The translations under genes and the position numbers were made by a program. A stretch of 64,000 nt of DNA. It comes from Dicaeum eximium (taxonomy: Eukaryota > Chordata > Aves > Passeriformes > Dicaeidae). Of this stretch, positions 14,901 through 29,053 are shown in pieces (the first letter of the stretch is position 1; the number at the start of each line of letters is the position of its first letter). The notes under the pieces are model-generated. The model was not told the origin of the DNA. It saw nothing but the letters and a program-made list of their open reading frames with translations, and ran no database searches. The DNA lies in NCBI GenBank assembly GCA_013396995.1, contig VWZP01001599.1, positions 882,206 to 946,205 on the forward strand. Reading direction: 5' to 3'.

Positions 14901-17900
14901 CTAGAAATAATACTGTTATTATATCAAATTAGATGATATAAAGGGAACTTTTTTTTCTACCTGTATTCTCTACACATTTGGCCAGAACTTGGCTGTGATC
15001 CACCTTTATTGCACAGTGAAGGAAGAGCAGTTGTGTCTCCAGTTTTTTGCTCAAACCTCTGTGAACTCCTTCAGGAAAGCTCAGCCACATGTGAGTGATA
15101 GAGGCCCACCAGCATTCTCTCCCTTTGAAAAGATCTAACTCTCATTAAATTTGGAGCCCAGATGAGAATAAGAGAGGATGGAAGAGTAAGATGAAAGCAT
15201 GAGCAACGTTCTACTTCATATACCAGCTGTGGACTGACAGGCTGTTTGTGTAGCAGGTGATAATGGTCCCTGCACTGTCTCCAGTGCATCTACCTAACAA
15301 AGGGTCTTTGCACTTCTTTTTATTTAAATATGTAATTTTACCCATCACTGAAAGTTGTTATTATTAGGAGATGGTGAAGATGTGTCCCTCAACATACTGA
15401 AAATTTTTATTTCTATAGAAATTAATGATTATTTTCTAGCATTAATTCTTAATTTCATAGTTTTCCATTATTGAGGAAGTCAAGGTGCTTACACTAGAAA
15501 TTTAAGTAGAACATATCCAGGTTAACTCAGAGCAAGTATTATCCAGCACTGTCTTTAACTTCTCTGAAACAATTCCTTTGTGTCTGCTAAACCTTCTTAT
15601 AAAGACATTTTTGTACACATGCCCTACAGCTCCAAAGCTATTGGTGGCTATTTCTCACTTCCCAGTTGCTCTCCCTTTCTAGGAGTTCATTCTGATTGGA
15701 ACCCTGTTTTACAAGTAATCTTTACTTACCACTTAAAACAACAAAATACTAGCAGGTATTTCTGTTCTTTGGTTTTTCCTCAGAGCAAGGACTTCCTAAA
15801 CTTACATCCCTCTTCTTTTTCTAAAATGTGGCTTCACCTCTATTCAGTCCATTCACCTTCTTCTACATTGTTCTGACTGAGCTTCCTCTGAAGCAACCTC
15901 TTGAATATCTACCTTGTATTTCTGGTGATTTTATGACCAGCCAGATGATATTATCAAAACACTTATCAAAAAAGCATCCATTGTCATTTTCAGATTTGAA
16001 AAATCTTTCTTGATGAGTAACCATTTCTTTCACTCGATATCACATTTGAATGGATCACCACAGAAGTTCAGAAAGTAGATATTTTCATTTCCATACAGGA
16101 TGCAGGACTTTTCCTGTTATGTCATGTGACAGGGAAGCACAGGAGGCTGAGTAGTCCCACATTCAAAGTGGATTTAGGGTTTAACACAGATATACAGAGG
16201 AACCACACAAACATCTCCCGAGAATCACATGAGGTTTACAATACTTGCTTTGTGACAGTAGAGCTGATGCAAATATAGAAGGGTGAGTGACTGTGATCCC
16301 AACAGGAAAAGCTTTATATTCTTCATTTCCACCCATGTGTAGTCATTGGAATCACAAATGTTGGTGTGGCATTTTAAGTGATGGGATTCTTTACAACCTT
16401 ATTAGCAGGGGCATTGGTAGCTACTTTCCTTCTCTGTTGCACTCACAGACTTTCTGCCTCTCTTCAGTTGATTAGCATTTTGAATTTTGCCACAAGATTA
16501 TTCTGTTTCTATAGTGATCTGGGCACTACAAGTGTAGGTTCATTTCCTGTCAGTCACAGTTTACTTATGTCAGTGAGTGCATTATTTTCAACTGCATTTC
16601 TTTCATTCCTGCCTCATGTAGGTCGTTATATTTATATGCAGCCAATGAGACCATAAAGTTTCTAAAATGGTCCGAATGTTTAGAACAGTCTGACAAACTG
16701 TACTGTGTTCCTGCTTATTAATGTGCCATTATGTTGGGAAAACAGAGCATAAGTAAACACTAATTAGGAAAATAGGTGGAAAAGCAAGACAATTTCAGTA
16801 CAGCACTCAGCAACAAAAATCTAGGAGATACAGAAGTTAAAAGGTCAGAGCTTGCTACAGAAACACAAGTATAGGATCCTAAAAGCTAAACCAGGGTCTT
16901 AACAAGAAAAAGAAGGAGAAAAAATAAGGCTAAGAAAGTCTTCAGAAAATCCATCATTGCTGTTTCTCTTCATTTGAGGTCCTAGCTATTATTTACCCTA
17001 ACACCTGTGTAGCACAGGGCAGATCTCATGTTCTGATCTACCTTTTAAGTAGGCAGCTGTAAATCAGACAAATGAGCCTTTCTAATTCTATGTACTGCAA
17101 ACATTTCACAATTGTCTACACCAATCTGTCTTTTTAGCCTTCAGTAGGCACTATAATGATTTTTTTGTTCTCTTGGATCTTGGATTATGAGTGTATACAA
17201 TGAAGGAGGCCTCTGTTTCCAAACAAGGAGGGAATTCAAGAAGAATTTGTCATTGAATGGGACAGCTAGTAAATGAAAACAAAACTTTCCCCAGAAATTA
17301 TTTACCATTCTTCCAGTACAAATAATACAAAATGCACTGATGTAGCTTAGCTGTGACTGAGTATGAAAACATGGATGTTGTTCAGACAGTATATTTAATT
17401 ATGCGTGACTTCCTCTGCTTTAAAATCATGTTTTCAATAAAAGTATTGGAATTCTAGATTATCTTGAGTTAAGCCTTTGCAAAGGAAATTAAAGAAAGTA
17501 GAAAATGCTTCCATGTCAATGGAAGATAACTAGAAAAATGTGAAGTTTTGTAAAGATGGTGGGTAAATATGAATGCGAGTGAATTCCTTCATGGTCAATG
17601 TGCTCTATTTTTCAGTAACATGAAGGGTGGGGGGGAAGGCTAATGAGTTTGCAGGGACAGAAATTGAGGTAAAGCTACTGATTGTCATGATTCTATCACT
17701 TCAGTTAATATAAACCTGAAATAAACTTGAAATCTCACAGAAAGTTATTTGATTTTGAACCTAAACCTGTCTCTATCCTTGCCACCAATGTTCCTGGCTG
17801 TTTCATTAAAGGTACATCCATTAGAAACACATTTAAAGACTTTACAAGGCCTCATCTCATGAGAAGAAAAATATTTATTTCAGGATTTTCAGGGGAGGTA

Positions 17901-20900
17901 GGAGTTACTATTTTCATTTGTGTTCCTCAACTCTTGGAACAAATGATGTCTTTCCAGTTGTAATATTGCTGCTAAGCTGTGCAAGAATGTTCCTTTTTGT
18001 TAAATAGCAGTTTAACCTTCAGTAAGGCTGCAAGAAAAAGTGAAGGGGGAGGGGGGGACAAGTGGTTTAAGCTTTTATTTCCCAGTACTATGGAACACTG
18101 AATTGAAATGTTTGATAGTTTTGGTTTGGTGGGGTTTTTTTTGGGTTTTTTTTTTTTTTTTTTGTTGTTGTTGTTTTTGATCAGTTTTGTTTTGTTGTCT
18201 AATAGGTCACTGAAAAACACTGTTCTGGGCTTAAGCAAATTGCAGGTCAGGGTCAGCAGGCATGCAGCTGGCATGGACTGGCAGCTCATTTTTTTGGTTG
18301 TTTATTTAGTACAACACCCAAGAGTCTGGTCTCCACTAAAAACAAAATTTTATTACATTAACTCTGACAAACTTCAAGGATACAAAAGAAGGTGACATCT
18401 CTCTACACTTAGAACAGTATGTGTTCAGGTTCTCTGAACTTCATATTGACAAAATGGGGCTGAAGCTTCAAATCTTAAGAAGCCCTGCCCCTGCTCTCTC
18501 TTTCACAAAATAACCAAGTTCATAACTTTGAACTCCTAACTCAAGGTGATTTTGCTGCTGGATTTGGGCACCTCCAAAGCCAGCTTCTAGCTTGCTGGGC
18601 AATCAGGCAACAGGTTTCTTTACAGATCTGAGAGAAAACATTGCTGAAGACAACTGAATTAAGCATAATGCTATCACAGACAGACACTGAAGTGAGAATG
18701 AGATGATGATTTTAGTTAGAGTATGTAACTAAATGCAATAGCTGACTAATGAAAAGTTCTGATCAAAGAATCATAAAACAGATAAAATCTATTTCTAACA
18801 AAAAATGAAGGAAGCAAACAAGATCTACAACAGGAAAAAATAACTTCAGGCCCATTTCACTGTGTCAAATGACTAGAAATGGTGCAAAGTACTTCAAAGT
18901 AATACCCCAAAATGTAAGAAAAATAAAGAAAATCAACACACATAAATGCCATGTTCATTTGTTTATTTATCTAATGTTTCAAATCAGAAGAGCGAGAGAA
19001 AAGACAAACACATTGATCAAACACGCATCAGGAAAGATGAGGAGGTTTTTATGAAGATTCATAAGATTGCAACTTGTAGTCAAAAATCAGTATTACAAAT
19101 AAGACAGGATGTGAGTCACACTTATTTGTAGTTTGCTGTGTGAATTCTGTCATATAAACAAAATGCATTGGTTGGGCCCTAGTACAGACACATATCCTGA
19201 GCCCACCTGAAATTTGAGGTTGCTATCATGCAGTACATCTTGGCTTCTCAGAATCCGTCCCTGACAGCAAATCCACCTGCTTTGGAAGGGCTGCCAAAGG
19301 AAAACCTCTGCTGAAGAAAAGATATTCCTAAATCTGTTTGAACAATAGGATGTTAGCAACATATGCATTCACATTCACTATAAAATTACAGTATGCTAGC
19401 TTTCTTCTTTAGGAACACTAATTTAATTGCTTCATTCCTCTGCCTTCAGTATGCCTTTGTGGAGCAATCTTTTCATTTTAAAAATAACTGATATCCCTAG
19501 CATAGCACTTCACTAAAAAGTACATCTATTAAGATGTAATAAGTAATAATAAGTAAGGTAATAATAAATAAGATGCAATGCTTGAAAAACAGGGTTCAGA
19601 AAATGTTAGTCTAGCTTTCAAAGAAGATACAATATCATTGTGAATGGCCAAAGGACAGCAATTTTATCTCAGTTGTGTATCTATCAACATTGTGAATGAA
19701 GTTACTGCTCCTCATACCTTTCCAGTTGGAAGCAGTGAAAAGAAAAACAGTCGGTGGCCTCAACAAGTGGGCAGTAATGTTTTGGAGCTGAGAACAGTTA
19801 TGGAGGTAGGTGTGAAATTTTCATGCCCTCTGCCCTCATTTGATTGAAACTGAATGTCTGGACTTCCTCGCTGGAAGAAGACAGGTTCAGTTATTTTCCA
19901 ATTTTATCACTTTTGTTGCCTACCTCAGAAGTTTGCTGGTTAGTGTGTTCTATGGGTATTTGAAGCAGCACATTACCAATCTGACCAGTGTTCCAATTTC
20001 CGAAGCATCCCATGGCAAATTTACCAACATCAATATTCGTGGCAGTTTTCTGCACCCTCTAAAAGGACACAGCTCAGAAAACAGTCAGAGTTTTTATCCT
20101 CTAACATGTGCTGTATCTACAGGTCACATAAGCCAAAATGTTTCTGTTCCCCTTTGCTACATTTCATGCTCCTTCTGAACAAATACCAGTGTATCCAAGA
20201 TGTGGGAGAAGTCATCCTTGTCTATACAAAGATTTTCAGTCACACGACCTCTTATAATGTCTCTGAGCCTCTGCACCCACAGTTTCATTTTCTTTCTTCA
20301 GCTGGAAAGTAACTAGCACTCTTTTTACTTGCACTAATTGATAAAAGTTCAATAATTTCTTTCTCTAATTTTCTTATTACTCAGTTCATGTCCTGAGACA
20401 GTAATTTATTTTCTTGGGCATTGGTTACAGTTTTTCACTTCACAGGAATTTCCAATATGCTGCTGTTTATTTATTCACCTTTGGTAATGACGCCTTAGTG
20501 TGACTTCCATTTTCCTTTGCAGTAACAGGAGTAACTCCTAACTACCCTGTTTAATTTCATGGGGTATAGCCATTCTCAGTATTCATCCCCTTAAAAGTGG
20601 AATGTACCACAAATACATCCCATTATGCTTGCAATGATGAGCTAGATAGGTAATGCTAGAGAAGGAAGAACAGATCTCCTTTCCCATGAATACAAGCCAG
20701 TGTCATCAATGATATGCAAAAACTTATCTCATGGTAGACACTACCAGACTAAAACTTGCCTCTTCCACAAGATTTCATTTCTTGGGTTGTTTGTTTCTAT
20801 TTCTCTGTTGCCACATGCTGCTGCTATTAAATATTTTATTTTACTTCTTTGATATTCTAAGGCTTTCTTTTTTTGCTAAACTGCTGACCTGAACTACTCA

Positions 20901-23209
20901 AACAAAAGTGCTTGTAAAGATCAGTTAAGAGCTAGACACTTTAATCAGGGAAACAAATGAAGTAATATTATATTCTAGTTCAGAACCTTTAAACAGCTTA
21001 TTGTTAACCATATTGCTGTTCAAATCCCTTTGCTGCAATTACAAAACAGCATCACAACAAAAAGCAAATATTAGACTTGGCACACTCAGTCACCTTTGAA
21101 CAATTTATCAAATTCTGAATTTTATGCAGATTAATAATGCTTGTCCATCAGAATGAAAAATTACTTATCCTATGTGTCTAATTGCATATTTTCAGGATCT
21201 TCCACGGAAAAGGCCCATGACAATAATTAATACCTAATGCTATATACACCACAGCTTTGGGCATTGCCTAGCAACCAGCATCCTGTAGGCTTCCTAAGGG
21301 GCCTCAAAAAAAGGCAGGGAAGCAGCCCTTTCACACTGCCATGAGCCAGAAGCAGCTTTGTTTTAGGCTGCTGCTCTGTTCTGGTTGTTTCTAGAGTGAT
21401 CTCTGCAAAACAAAACTCCCTTAAGAGGTCACATTTCTGAAAAGCCTTTTCAAAGGATAAACAGAAGCTAATTTTTTTTTTTTTAATGCTCATTTTTTCT
21501 ATACTCTGGGATACCTTTTATCTTCAGAAATACTGCCAATATTCTCTTGTTACCTGCCAATAACAATTTATTTTCAAAAGAAGTGTGTCTGTGGGTTCAT
21601 TTCTACTTCTAATTGGAATAGTTTTCCATTTGTGACAGGGTGTTGTGTTGATGTTTTGCACAATAAAATAGATTTTGGACAAACTATTTATTAAATTTTG
21701 AAAAGGACTTGTGTTTTCACACAAATACCATTGTATCTCAAGGGTATCTACAGTACAGAATTGCACAGACTTCACTGAAATTGTCTTCTTCAGCTATAAA
21801 AGCATTCCTTTTTGACAGTGCAGTTTTTAAAAGCACCAGTTCATTTCCAGTTCAATCTCTTTACCTTGGCACAGAGACATCTAAATCTAATTTCATTTAA
21901 TGCAAGTATTTACTCAGATATTCATTTCAATAAGAGAAGGAGGCTGGAAAGCAGTGATCCAAGATTTCCCCTCTCAGCTAGTTTCCAAACTCTTCTGTGG
22001 TCTTTACCGAGTCACTGATCTTCCCTTTATCTTTGCTTTTGTATTAAAATAACAGCCCAAATATTATCAGACTCAGAAAGATATTGTGGTTATTTGATAG
22101 CCCTTAAAGAAAAAGTCACCAGCATCAGGACATACTTAATTTTTTCATAAATTTTGCAGAATTTATATAGTTTAATGCTAACACATTCAGAATTATTTGA
22201 ATAGGAAAAAAAATGCAACAAAATTCTGATGGCAAGGTGATCATTTTATTTGCAGGACTGTGTAATATGTGTTCTAGAATCTGGAAGATGTTAGACTAAC
22301 TGGCAATCCCATCCTAGGTTTCTATGAATCATACTTTGTAGCTGTTTTAAAATAGCAAAGATCAAATATTATGTAAATATTCCTCACTCCAAATCCACTG
22401 ACTTTCTTTTTTTTTTCCTGCCTTTGTCCTGCAGCAGGATTATTCAGCCTCCCAAGATATTTAGAATAGTCATATTCATACAGATTTCTGGCTGCAGTAA
22501 ATCTTCTGTAGAGCTTTGGCTTTGAATTCATGCTCAGTCTTGAAATCTCAGAGGAAATTGTCAAGGCACAGAAGGCAAGAGAGTCCCCATCATCTATTGA
22601 TGAAACTTGGGAGCTGATGAAACTCAGGAGCCTAAAAACTCTTCTTATTTTTGCAACAAAGCTAGCTTCTACTCATTTTTAAATTTCTTTCCCACTTAAT
22701 TCCCAGTAAGGTAGGCAAATGACACACTGGGGATCAATCCCATACAATCTGAGTGACGTATCAATCTTAAAGGACATGCTGAGCAAAATTCTAATGAAAG
22801 ATAATCATATGGATATCCAGAATTTAAACATTAGAGCAAAGGCAGAATCCCTAATCCCTGACTTAAAGATTTCAGTGTAGTTGCACATTGAAAGATGCTT
22901 GTGCTTGACAGGAAAGACTAGTCAGGATTATCTCTCTCCTGCTCATTGCTTTTCCTCTGTCTGCCTCATTTACATGTAAATAAGTGGATTTTGCACGCAT
23001 TGAGGGTGCCACATGAATTTTAATTTTGCCTTTTTTACTTATGATTTCACAATCAGTCTGTCTTACTGATTTTTTTCCTGATTAAAACATTCACCAGGTC
23101 TTCTGTTACCCATAAGCTTGAACTACAGACCTACACATGAGTTGCCTACCTTCAGTTCAGGTCACTATGAGTCTTGGCAGTATGATCACATTAGTTCAGT
23201 TTATGGAAT
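11999..23209. other. Intergenic DNA, no gene recognised
   Basis: This stretch is AT-rich with only short, random-looking reading frames. A G/T-rich homopolymeric tract lies near 18121-18198. No exon with credible splice sites, RNA gene or recognisable transposon was found by eye. Confidence 0.5.
18121..18198. repeat. T-rich / GT-rich low-complexity tract
   Basis: Long T runs are interrupted by GGG, then by a short (TTG)n stretch and TTTTG repeats. This may be the tail of an old retroposed sequence on the minus strand or simple low-complexity DNA. The homopolymer length is likely to be unreliable in assembly. Confidence 0.8.
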
Positions 23210-23253
23210 ACACACACACGCACATACACACATGCACACACACACACACACAG
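23210..23253. repeat. (CA)n microsatellite
   Basis: This is an interrupted CA dinucleotide repeat of about 44 bp, with CG, TA and TG interruptions in the first half and a purer CA run at the end. It lies in intergenic DNA. Confidence 0.95.
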
Positions 23254-23522
23254 ATCTCTTGTCTTTTCATAAGATTTTTTTTCAACTTTGAGAGTATAAA
23301 TGAAGTTACATTGCAAAGGTTGAGTTACATCAGTAAGTGCATCACTTTCCTACAGGCAAGCAAATTTGTTCCTTTATTCTAGCAAATGCTTGTTTTCCAG
23401 GTGGGAGTTAACTCCTCAGTACAATAATTTCTGTTCTGTGTCATCAGCACAGGAGCCAGTTCTCCTGGGCTGTGGTTCTACAGCTCAGTGATGGAGCTAA
23501 CAACCTATTGAAGCAGTTTTGT

Positions 23523-23592
23523 TTCATTAGCAAGGGAATTTTTCCCTAGTGGAGTGCTTCATTAGCAAGGGAATTTTTCCCTAGTGTAGCAT
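23523..23592. repeat. 35-bp tandem duplication
   Basis: The first 29 bp of each unit (23523-23551 and 23558-23586) are identical and begin TTCATTAGCAAGGGAATTTT. The last 6 bp of each unit differ. A partial third copy of the leading word (TTCATTACCAAG) lies from about 23610. Each unit contains a GGGAA/TTCCC inverted word. It is intergenic, with no known function. Confidence 0.9.
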
Positions 23593-26500
23593 TTCAATGC
23601 GAAAAACATTTCATTACCAAGCCCCTATATAGATGTTCTATCTAAGTCCTGAGGTAGTTACCATCTTCCTGAGACTCATCCTTCTTGCCAATGAGTTGAT
23701 TACCCTCTCTTGTGGTTTTATTTCTACAATTACAGAGTAAAGGTCCTCTTGAAGCTGTTTCATGTGCTGAAATCCCAGGCTGTGCTGACAGTGAGATCTC
23801 AGAACATCAGTAGGGTTTGGCAGGGAGGACAGCCTCCACTATGTGCACTATCATTCCAATTCCAGGTGGGTTTTTTCGAGGATACAGTGGTCCATTTTGC
23901 AATGATACAGCTTCATCCCTACAGAGGGCATTCAGTGATGCAATTTTGTTCATAGGATGTCAGCAGCATAAGGCAATTTCAAAATTAACCTTTTGTATCA
24001 TGAAAATGAGCAAAAGCTAAAACAGTAGGCTTAGCAATCAATGGATTATTAAAAAAAAAAAAAAAGAAGAGAAGAAAAAGAAAATTTTTAAAAAAAAAGA
24101 GAAGAGATTCTGCAACAAGGGGGTTTAATAGTCACCAAAAAAAAAAAAATTAATTTCATGGTGTGGTGATTCGTGGGCAAAGAGTTAAATTCCAAAATGA
24201 GGTAGTGCACTTCCCAGCACTGCAGATCACTGCATAAATCCTGCCAGTAAAGGAACAGACTCTTCCAGGTCTGGCAGTTGCAGCATGAATTCTCCTGCCT
24301 CCTGCCACTACAGCCAATATGATCACAGCAGCAAGCATTTCTCCCATGTCCAGAAAAAAATAGTGGGGCTTTTGCTTGGAAGTGTCTTGCTGGTAGAAGT
24401 GCATTAGTCATCATGCCTGCTTAGTGAAACTGGTTCTGAGAATTCTTGATTCCTGCACCTTTATTGCTTCAGTTAGAAACTTTCCTGGATTTACTTCACA
24501 TTCCTTACTGGTACCCACCAGTAAGAGAAGATGAATGAAAGACAGAAAGAGGATACAGATTTTACCTCTTCTGAATATTTTCATACATTTTCAGTTTGAT
24601 AATTTTAACTGTTCTATACCTTTCTAGTATTTAGAAAGCTGTACACACTCCTTTTTTTGTCTTGATAGCAAATGAGTTATCTGGTTTTTTCTTCCTCATA
24701 GGAAAGCTTATGTATTGCAACTCCAAGAAGATCAGTGTGTGATCTTTTTGCATAACACAGACTTCAAGACTTCTCTAAAATAAATGCTTCAAATTCATAA
24801 GCTATACCCATTTTTAGTTTCCAGATTCCATTCTGGGCTCAGATTTCTAAAACTTAGGCACAGCAAACACTAAAATTTTAGATTCCAGTTGGAGCGAGCT
24901 TCTCTTCTTCTTGTGTTAAAAGGATGTCTAATTTAGAATCCTCCTGCTCAAGGTTAACTTTTTGAATTGTCACCCGTAATTTTTAGACGTTTACAGGATG
25001 TTACAGTATTGGCAAAATTATGTCATTCAAAGCAAAGCCTCAGTGATAGCAGCTGTTTCTTCCTTTGTAAAAGATACTTGGGGATATTGCCATTTTGCTT
25101 TTTAGTATGATGTGAGGTTTGCAGTAGGTACTAAATACTTCATTTTATGTTTTAAACATTAAAACACAGCACATAAACATTCAAATAACCTTTCCTGAGA
25201 TGTCAGTAATGCTGACACACAGAGCATTCTATTTTGATAGCTTTTTTCCCTTCTTTTGTGCACTTGTCCCTTTTTAAGCAGATTACAGACAGTTTTCAAC
25301 ACTCCACTCATGTGAATCACATCACTAGTTTATAGTAATATTCAACACTGTTGAATTTATGCTCACAAATCAACCACTCCAACACTTTTTTAATTAATTG
25401 TGCTCCTTCTGCATAGTCAATTAAAGCATCTCTTCTTTGAATGCCTACTGGAGATTCTATTTTGTTCTCAGTGCTTTGACTTTGCCTCCTTTTCACCTTT
25501 CTTTTTAATGCTACCTTAAGATCCTCAGAAGCAGCCAACATGCCCTCTAGAATATTGTCTCTTTTGCTATTGAATTTCACCTGGACAGTGCTGTGTTATC
25601 TTCCAGAGAAAGCAACCCTTCTTCACAAAACCCAAGTCAATGGTTCAGAGCTACCAGTGTGCTCTGTATTGCATATAGGTCTGCAAAACCAAAGTTTCCT
25701 GAAGAGGTAATCAGTGCAGTATTTGAATTATGTTCTTTGGCTTGGCTTGATGAGTCCTAGATGAGGGTGATGGAAGAAATGTCTTAAGTTTTCATTGGGA
25801 TGACCTTTGGAAAGATTTTGATGATGCAGTGATTAATTACTTTTTCTCAGAAATCTAATATTCTGCAAAATTTTATCTTGGGACTTCAGCATCTCCTCCT
25901 TGCTTTAAATTCGGACACAGGCTTTTTGTTTGATTGTTTTTAAAGGCAAATAAAATACTACTTTACAATTTTTTGTTTGTTTGTTTTCCCACATAAATGG
26001 TTAGTTGCAAGGCAGGAAAGCCACAGTACATTGCACAATTGAGATACACAATTTGCTTCCCTGTCAATACAAAACCAAGGGAAGCATTTTCTGTCACTGC
26101 AGTTGTGTGCTAATGGAGGGAATAAACACCACTCTGTTCAGTAGCTGGATCCTGTAAGGTGTGGACACATTCCACTGCTTTGTGCCAGCTCTCTAATCGT
26201 AGGAAAGAAGTACACTTAAGGCCTGCTCCTAGGCTTGGGCTTTTCTTTATGTTACTCAGGCCAAATAAAACTGGAACGGCAGAAAAATAGTTAATTGCAT
26301 TCAATTTGCCAGCTACATGCTAATAGTAAAACAGTGAGCACCTTCCTCTGAGAGAAGCAACTCCTTTGCCTTACTATAGTGATAAAATTGTCTGTAAAAG
26401 CAAAAGCAATTTCTTCTCCTAGAAGGGCTCTTAGACATGCATTAATGAGCTGTTTTTCCCTGTATAATGAAGGCATAGAAATGACCATGCACTATGACAG

Positions 26501-28034
26501 CAGTTATGAAGTCATGCTGTCCCTCAGTTTGAAGTCATTCATAATGTGTGTACACGCTGTACTACTGAGGGTCTAGAGCCAGTTCTGAGAGAAGATGTCA
26601 GTAGCATAAGACAAATGACCAGAGAATAACTCAGACCTTGTGCAGTGATGTAGTAGCAATCAAGGAAAAAATAATCTTCTACTTTGAAGATGACTCCCAG
26701 TGTGAAGATGTTCTTCGTGCAGCAAAACCTCAAAGACATTTGCACCATACCACCATCACTGATGACACAGTGGTTGCTGTGCAGCATGAGAATCTACTTC
26801 CAGTAGTGACTGGCAATATCTAATTTGGATTTTAGTACTCTCATGCCAACCATAAGCCTTGCTGCTGCCATTAGGGGAAAGAGTGAAGAAACACAAACAT
26901 GCAGTATAGTCTCATACAATTACAAACATCAGTAATATTTTCAAAATGTTTTGATGATTCATTTCATGACATAAAGAAGAAATATAGATCACTCCTCCTT
27001 CAAAAGCATGTCTGTCATCTTTTTTACCATAACAGCAAGTCAAACTACTTCTAGCACTTCGATGATGTGCTGGATATTGGTTGTCTGGGGATAGGCTTTT
27101 AACTGAAGTGTTCCTGGGCCATCTATTCTATTAATTTTTTGCTAGCTGAGATTGAGCACTCCCATCTCTCTCAGAAATAATTCTAAATTTATCTTCAGAT
27201 GAGGAAAGAGAGATCAGTTCTCAAGTCTGAAATGGCAAGCTATGACTAATATAATATTCATTGTTATTTTGATAAATGTACACTTGGTAATTGATAAAAT
27301 ATCAGCTAGATGAGTTTATGATCTCAGCAGAGTAAGAGATAAATGGTGCAGTCTTTGCTACAGCATTGCTCTGACATATATGACGTTAAGAAACAGTATT
27401 TACACAATATGTTATGTTCATGCTTTGCACCAACTCAGAGAGACACATAAACTGTGAGGGACAGCAGATGATTCTCACACAATAGGGAAATACTGGCAAT
27501 GATAATGGTGGATAGGAATCAGTAAGAGAAAAGATATTCTCAAGCAATTTTAAAAACTTCAGTATTTTAATCCATTTAGAGAGGAGTATGACAGAGTTCA
27601 TAGGAAACAAATTACTTTTGTTGCATTTCTTGAAGGCAAAGCACCAAATAATCTTCCAGATTTATAGAAATAATAATTATGAGTAATGTATGTTACTTTG
27701 CTGTCAATAAAGAAGGCAAGCAACAATTTGTTCTAAACAAGTTAAATGGTATCAGAGTGCTGAGAACTGAGAAAAACAAGTTGTTTTAGGCTATGTGTCA
27801 TCAATGTTTCTTAGCTTCAGTGGTAGAAGAGCACACACTATAGTTATAAAAATATAAAACTTGATCAGGAGGAGAGCCCATTTTTAAGGAGAAAGAAAAA
27901 ACAAGCCCTAAACCAGAAAACATCTGTTTAACTGGATTTTATGTGCCCTGTAATGGATCCTATACGCTGCCTTCTTCTTGCTCTGTTCAGTGTGCGTTTA
28001 CCTCACAATCAGAGTTTATTCTACGCATTTATTC
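23593..28034. other. Intergenic DNA, no gene recognised
   Basis: An A-rich purine tract lies at about 24050-24115. Two short reading frames have somewhat protein-like composition (minus strand 25317-25580 and plus strand 26638-26823), but neither matches a family I know or has convincing gene structure. One is discussed under findings and the other under rejected items. Confidence 0.5.
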
Positions 28035-28058
28035 GTTCCTGCATGGCGCTGGGACGAA
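28035..28058. repeat. 24-bp word, upstream copy
   Basis: This 24-bp segment (GTTCCTGCATGGCGCTGG followed by GACGAA) recurs exactly at 29411-29434, just inside intron 1. The flanks of the two copies are unrelated. The upstream copy keeps two CpG dinucleotides although it lies outside the CpG island. The 8-nt words at 28032-28039 and 28051-28058 can pair in RNA with one G-U wobble. Confidence 0.9.
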
Positions 28059-28899
28059 CTGATCACAGTTCCCCTTCTGGTAATGTAAAGGGGGAAAAGT
28101 TCACTTAAGGGTTTACCTCCACCCTTAGGTACAGCATACTTAGAAGAACATGCTGTCTTTGATTGAGGCATCAGCCCATTTCTGGTCTGGTGTCAAGGGA
28201 TTTAGTTCAGCAGGCTTGAGGCAGCCCTGTGAAATCCGGAGCCTGGTGAGGCTCAAAGGAGCCTGCTGTTGGTGGAAGTTCTGTGTGGCTGCAGAGTAAA
28301 CAGTGTTGCAAATTCAGCTTATAATAGGTAAATTGGTTCCACAGGGCAGTAAATTTAGATTTGGTTTGGGTCTAGGTCCCCCATTGCCGGGGTAAAGCAG
28401 TACAGCAAGGCCGTGAGAAGCATCCCCAGGAGAGGGGCAGTGCAGGTTGCTCCTGGGTGGGGAACATTGAGCCTTTGTGGTAGTGGGCTCAGCTCAGCTG
28501 CCAAAACCTTCCTCTGGAAGGAATCCTGAACAGGATTCGGCTTCAGTACCCACCTGGAATGGCAAAGGGCAGCCCCAGGTCAGCATGGGCTCCAGCACAG
28601 GGTCTGAGAGGTGCCAAAACACTGGGCCTGGCTGAGTGTCCACCCTCACACGGGCTCTGAAAACAAGCCTTGAAGAAAAGCCAGTCAAGCAATAGCTGGC
28701 AGCAGAATGTTCCCCAAACCTCTCCACAGGGGAGGGGGAGGGAGAGGTGACTCTTCCAGTCAGCACCCCCAGCACGGAAGAGGCACAGTTGCCCTTTCCT
28801 CAAAGACTTCAGCTGGTTTAAAGGTCTCACGGATCAGGTAAGCCAAGCCACTGCAACTCCTTATTTTTCCGTCCCATCCGCAACCTTCCCTTTCTTTCT
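28059..28899. other. Proximal upstream region of CTTNBP2
   Basis: GC content rises towards the island. The stretch contains short G-rich words (around 28730-28745) but few CpGs. It probably holds proximal regulatory sequence, although I cannot identify individual sites with confidence. Confidence 0.4.
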
Positions 28900-29053
28900 C
28901 CTGCTGCTAAACCCCGGGGGTGGCAGGGAGGAGAGCGATGCGTGCGTGGGGCCCGGGTAGCGCGGTAGCGGGGACACTCCCCTCCGCCACCATTGCGCGC
29001 CGGCCGCCCGCGGCGAGGTCCCGCTCCCGCTCCGCCTGTCTCCGGGCCGCCGT

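Noticed and set aside
26638..26823. A 61-codon plus-strand frame with protein-like composition (contains DDSQCEDVLRAAKPQRHLHH)
   Set aside because: It begins at TTG rather than ATG, is short, has no flanking exon signals and matches no family I know. Chance is the simplest explanation.
28200..28270. Inverted 9-bp words CAGCAGGCT / AGCCTGCTG
   Set aside because: A 9-bp stem with a loop of about 40 nt is expected by chance over this length, and no further structure supports it.
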